Assembly: GCA_003151895.1 (NCBI GenBank)
Contig: PLYX01000113.1
Span: 1 to 10,270 of the forward strand
Reading direction: 5' to 3'
Length of the DNA: 10,270 nt
DNA from: Solirubrobacterales bacterium
GTDB taxonomy: Bacteria; Actinomycetota; Thermoleophilia; Solirubrobacterales; Solirubrobacteraceae
The notes below the pieces were generated by a model. It was not told the DNA's origin. It did no database searches and saw nothing but the letters and a program-made list of their open reading frames with translations. Below are positions 8,460 to 10,270 of the stretch, one piece after another. The position numbers and the translations under genes were made by a program. Numbering within the stretch: the first letter of the stretch is position 1; the number at the start of each line of letters is the position of its first letter.

Positions 8460-8485
8460 CGCCGCCCGGTCCCCTCCGGGCGGTG
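8460..8485 (+). terminator. Possible transcription terminator after the exported-protein operon
   Basis: CCGCCCGG (8462-8469) pairs with CCGGGCGG (8476-8483) around a 6-base loop, extended by a G-T and a C-G pair. It lies 52 bases after the stop at 8408. There is no U-tract, so it is not a classic intrinsic terminator, but U-poor hairpins are often proposed as terminators in high-GC actinobacteria. Confidence 0.45.
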
Positions 8486-8523
8486 TTCGAGGGGAGCCCA
8501 CAAAAAAGGCGCACACCCTCTCC

Positions 8524-8572
8524 GCGCCGGGTTCTCGCTCCTCCCGGCGCCGCGGCTGTTTCCCGCAGCCGC
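8524..8572 (+). other. Two back-to-back hairpins in the leader of the sigma-like gene
   Basis: GCGCCGGG (8524-8531) pairs with CCCGGCGC (8543-8550), loop 11 bases. One base later GCGGCTG (8552-8558) pairs with CAGCCGC (8566-8572), loop 7 bases. Both stems are perfect. They could be further terminator hairpins or a structured leader RNA; nothing matches a riboswitch I know. Confidence 0.4.
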
Positions 8573-8735
8573 AGCGCCCACCTCTTCGCGGCAGCCAGCG
8601 CCGGCACGCTCGCAGGGACGCATGAAATCTTGTTGCGCAGAAGGACTCTAGCCCGGCTTTCTCATGGATGAGCTGTTTTCAAGAGCAGGTGTGCCACGCG
8701 GGGTCCTTCATCGACGCCGGTCCGGGAGCGTGCGC

Positions 8736-9587
8736 GTGATTCGCTCTCCTTGGCGTCGGGTTGCGGGATGGTCGCCCGAGGAGGCGGCGGCGGAGCTGCA
8801 CTCCCGTCGCTCGGAGCTGATCGGGCAGTTGCGCCGGCGCAGCCAGGCGCGCGGCGTTCCGCCTGCCGCGCAGGAGGAGATCGTGGACGACGCGAGGCTC
8901 GCGCGAGCCCATGTCGATGCTTGCGTGCCGTGCGGCAGGGTCTACCGCAGGCTCCGCCGCGAGATGCGCGGACGGGAGTTCCAGCGTGCGGCGGCGGCGG
9001 CGTTCCTGCCGGTGCCTGCCACATCTCTCGGACACGTCGGAGGGCTCGGCAAGCTCGCCGTATGGATGCAGCAGCGCATCAACTTCTTGCCGCGCGGCGG
9101 CGGTGAGCGAGCGACCCAGGCCCTTGGTGGCGCCGGACTCGTCAAGGCCGCGGCGGCCGGGACCGCGCTCGTGGTGGCCGGGAGTGCGCTCGGGGGCCAT
9201 CTCGTTCACGACATTACGGCGTCGAACGCGCCGCGAGCCCACCGCGGCGCGCGTATCGAGAGGCGGGCTGAGGAGCCTGTCAGGCTGGCGAGGCCCGCTG
9301 AATCCGTCGTCGTGTCGGCTCGCGCGTCGAGCCTCTCCGTTGACCCGTCGAGACAGCGCGTGACGGTTCACCGCAGCTCGCCGGCGCCGCCGAGCAGGAG
9401 CGACGGCTATCTCGCCCTCGGCGGATCATCCGGGGGAAGCTCGCCGTCAAGCTCAAGCGAATCGTCGAGTCCCGTCCGGGCCGCCGCGGCGTCGGTCGCC
9501 CAGTCCGGGAGTACGTCATCTAGTGAAGCCGCGCCACAACCTGCTCAAAGTGGCGGGGGCACCGGTCTCGGCTATCTCGGAAGATGA
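8736..9587 (+). CDS. Shortened sigma-factor-like membrane protein with HxxxCxxC zinc finger
   Basis: 283 residues from a GTG with GGGAG seven bases upstream; the ATG at 8664 has no good ribosome site and a non-coding-like start. Residues 13-53 (SPEEAAAELHSRRSELIG...AAQEEIVDDA) resemble the first helices of an ECF-type sigma region 2. Residues 54-66 (RLARAHVDACVPC) form an HxxxCxxC finger with His59, Cys63 and Cys66, as in anti-sigma zinc domains. Residues 134-158 are a membrane segment (VKAAAAGTALVVAG), followed by a Ser/Pro-rich outer tail. In the Thermoleophilia family I recall, ~150 residues with the rest of sigma region 2 and region 4 lie between the IVDDA stretch and the finger. They are missing here, yet the frame is kept. 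It may be a decayed sigma factor or a repurposed membrane regulator. The stop overlaps the next start as ATGA. Confidence 0.72.
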   Translation: MIRSPWRRVAGWSPEEAAAELHSRRSELIGQLRRRSQARGVPPAAQEEIVDDARLARAHVDACVPCGRVYRRLRREMRGREFQRAAAAAFLPVPATSLGHVGGLGKLAVWMQQRINFLPRGGGERATQALGGAGLVKAAAAGTALVVAGSALGGHLVHDITASNAPRAHRGARIERRAEEPVRLARPAESVVVSARASSLSVDPSRQRVTVHRSSPAPPSRSDGYLALGGSSGGSSPSSSSESSSPVRAAAASVAQSGSTSSSEAAPQPAQSGGGTGLGYLGR

Positions 9588-9925
9588 TTGCTCCCGAGAA
9601 CACTCCACGGTCCCTTGAATGCTCGCGCAGGTCGGTCGTTCGCCTGGGGTTGCTTTTGACGATGCTCGTCCTGACGTTGGCGCCCGCGGTGGCGCGACCG
9701 TCCCCGGCGAACGCGAGAACCTATGACGTTTACACATGCACACTGCGAGCGCCGGGTGGTGGCGCTGATGGCCACGCGCGGACTGGGGGTCAAGCTCGCC
9801 GCGCAGGCGCTCAGGGAGCCGGTAAAGACGGTGCTTGTGGCCGTGATCGATGGGCACGATCGGCTCGTGCAGACGATCGAGCGATCGGAGTTCTCATCTG
9901 TCCTGAACGTATTGATGAGCGGTGA
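9584..9925 (+). pseudogene. Truncated exported-protein gene (signal peptide and first residues only)
   Basis: The ATG overlaps the preceding stop (ATGA), so translation is coupled. Residues 1-46 are a signal peptide: SRRSVVR, core LGLLLTMLVLTLAPAVA, probable cleavage near ANA. The mature start, TYDVYTCTL, resembles the 'YDVYxCxLP' opening of large exported lectin/FN3-like proteins that I recall from Thermoleophilia. Resemblance stops at the CTG at 9743-9745. Beyond it this frame reads Gly/Ala/Arg-rich filler to the stop at 9923-9925, while another frame carries a sigma-like sequence. The body of the gene therefore appears to have been lost and replaced. A 113-residue product could still be made, but its second half looks meaningless. 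Confidence 0.6.
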
Positions 9926-10169
9926 TGAGGCCGAGGCGAATGAGGTTCGCGGGTTGCAGCTGCTTGCCGATCGCGGTGGCGACAACGTCACCAGTCGTCC
10001 GGTCGCTTCGCGCTACGGGTTCTCCAGCCATTCGCGTGTGCGCCCCGCGCTTGTGCGGCTGCAGGGGCGCGGGCTGGTCGATCAACGCGACGGCAGCTGG
10101 TACATCGTCGATCCGCTTTTCGCGGAGTGGTTGCGCCGAGCATCGCCGCAGACCGTTTCGACCTACTAA
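9747..10169 (+). pseudogene. Chimeric remnant: sigma region-4-like piece joined to an ATPase-type winged helix
   Basis: The frame is open from 9723 (ATG inside the YDVY codons of the overlapping gene) to TAA at 10167-10169. Nt 9747-9845 encode ERRVVALMATRGLG, KLAAQAL and EPVKTVL, which fit the region-4 helices of the same kind of sigma protein whose ends are at 8736-9587. From about 9846 the sequence changes character: RGLQLLADRGG, TSRPVASRYGFSSHSRV, ALVRLQGRGLVDQRDG and YIVDPLFAEWLRR. This is typical of the C-terminal winged helix of AAA/ATPase_2-type proteins; the Walker A/B part is absent. No good ribosome site precedes it (possible starts ATG 9723, ATG 9768, GTG 9843). It is probably a fusion of two gene fragments, though a small two-domain DNA-binding protein cannot be excluded. 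Confidence 0.55.
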
Positions 10170-10186
10170 GCTTTGGCTTCGCGCTC

Positions 10187-10270
10187 GGAGGGGTGGCAGA
10201 GCGGTTGAATGCAGCGGCCTTGAAAGCCGCCAGGCGGGCTAGTCCTGTCTCGAGGGTTCGAATCCCTCCC
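10187..10270 (+). tRNA. tRNA-Ser(UGA), 3' end cut by the window
   Basis: The acceptor 5' strand is GGAGGGG (10187-10193). The anticodon stem GCGGC/GCCGC (10214-10218, 10226-10230) encloses the loop CTTGAAA with anticodon TGA at 10221-10223. A long class-II variable arm follows, as expected for serine. The T-arm GAGGG TTCGAAT CCCTC spans 10252-10268. Only two bases of the 3' acceptor strand are inside the window. It starts 17 bases after the chimeric remnant and is on the same strand. Confidence 0.95.

Larger units (their letters stand above)
8409..8735 (+). other. Intergenic region with a cluster of GC-rich hairpins
   Basis: I see no gene here. It follows the stop of the second exported protein and precedes the sigma-like gene on the same strand. 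Four inverted repeats can be read: 8411-8431 (short), 8460-8485, 8524-8550 and 8552-8572. An AAAAAA run lies near 8502-8507. The last ~70 bases (8664-8735) are open in the next gene's frame, but their first ten codons are A/T-ending (TCA, AGA, GCA, GGT) and unlike the GC-ending codons beyond 8736, so they look non-coding. No convincing -35/-10 promoter was found. Confidence 0.6.

Noticed and set aside
8664..8735. ATG at 8664 as start of the sigma-like gene
   Set aside because: It has no ribosome site at proper spacing and its first codons end mostly in A or T, unlike the rest; the GTG at 8736 has GGGAG seven bases upstream.
10252..10268. tRNA T-arm as an attachment site with a second copy in the window
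   Set aside because: I found no other copy of the T-arm sequence in the window by eye, and no integrase gene is present.

Overview
The window looks like chromosomal DNA from a high-GC actinobacterium. The best fit is class Thermoleophilia (Solirubrobacter/Conexibacter-like), judged from the protein families rather than from any search. These families are very large exported proteins with NHL blades, 'YG.xxxYG...YHYR' fibronectin-like repeats and a 'LPDxRAYELVSP' motif; Lys/Arg-rich C-terminal tails with a CKKG...GKCVKKKK pattern; a TetR regulator carrying an extra MarR-like winged helix; and sigma-factor-like proteins with a zinc finger and a membrane segment. All recognisable genes are on the + strand.

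Positions 2-4824 plus 4824-8408 look like one transcription unit. It begins with the 3' end of a TetR/MarR-type regulator (2-544). After 77 bases and a strong Shine-Dalgarno comes a 1400-residue exported protein (622-4824): signal peptide, six-bladed NHL propeller, three Ig/FN3-like repeats, a PD40-type propeller and a 51-residue basic tail. The next gene (4824-8408, 1194 residues) overlaps it by one base, and its Shine-Dalgarno lies inside the basic-tail codons. It encodes a second exported protein with a DUF11-like start, four 'C...CPxxSxxG' modules and a Lys-rich end. Both products are probably surface or secreted proteins made in step; their function is unknown.

Positions 8409-8735 hold no convincing gene but several GC-rich hairpins, which probably end the operon and form a leader.

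Positions 8736-10169 are a mosaic of gene pieces. An in-frame, internally shortened sigma-factor-like membrane protein (8736-9587) keeps the start of the family, its HxxxCxxC zinc finger and its membrane segment, but lacks the sigma regions that bind promoter DNA. Coupled to it by ATGA is the first ~54 codons of an exported protein (9584-9745). That gene is cut off by a piece of a sigma region-4-like sequence (9747-9845), which runs in frame into the C-terminal winged helix of what looks like an AAA-type ATPase (to 10169). A tRNA-Ser(UGA) gene starts 17 bases later and runs off the window. The order suggests repeated deletion and recombination next to a tRNA gene.

I saw no CRISPR array, complete transposase, or phage structural gene. 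The undescribed parts are the paired exported giants and the scrambled sigma locus.
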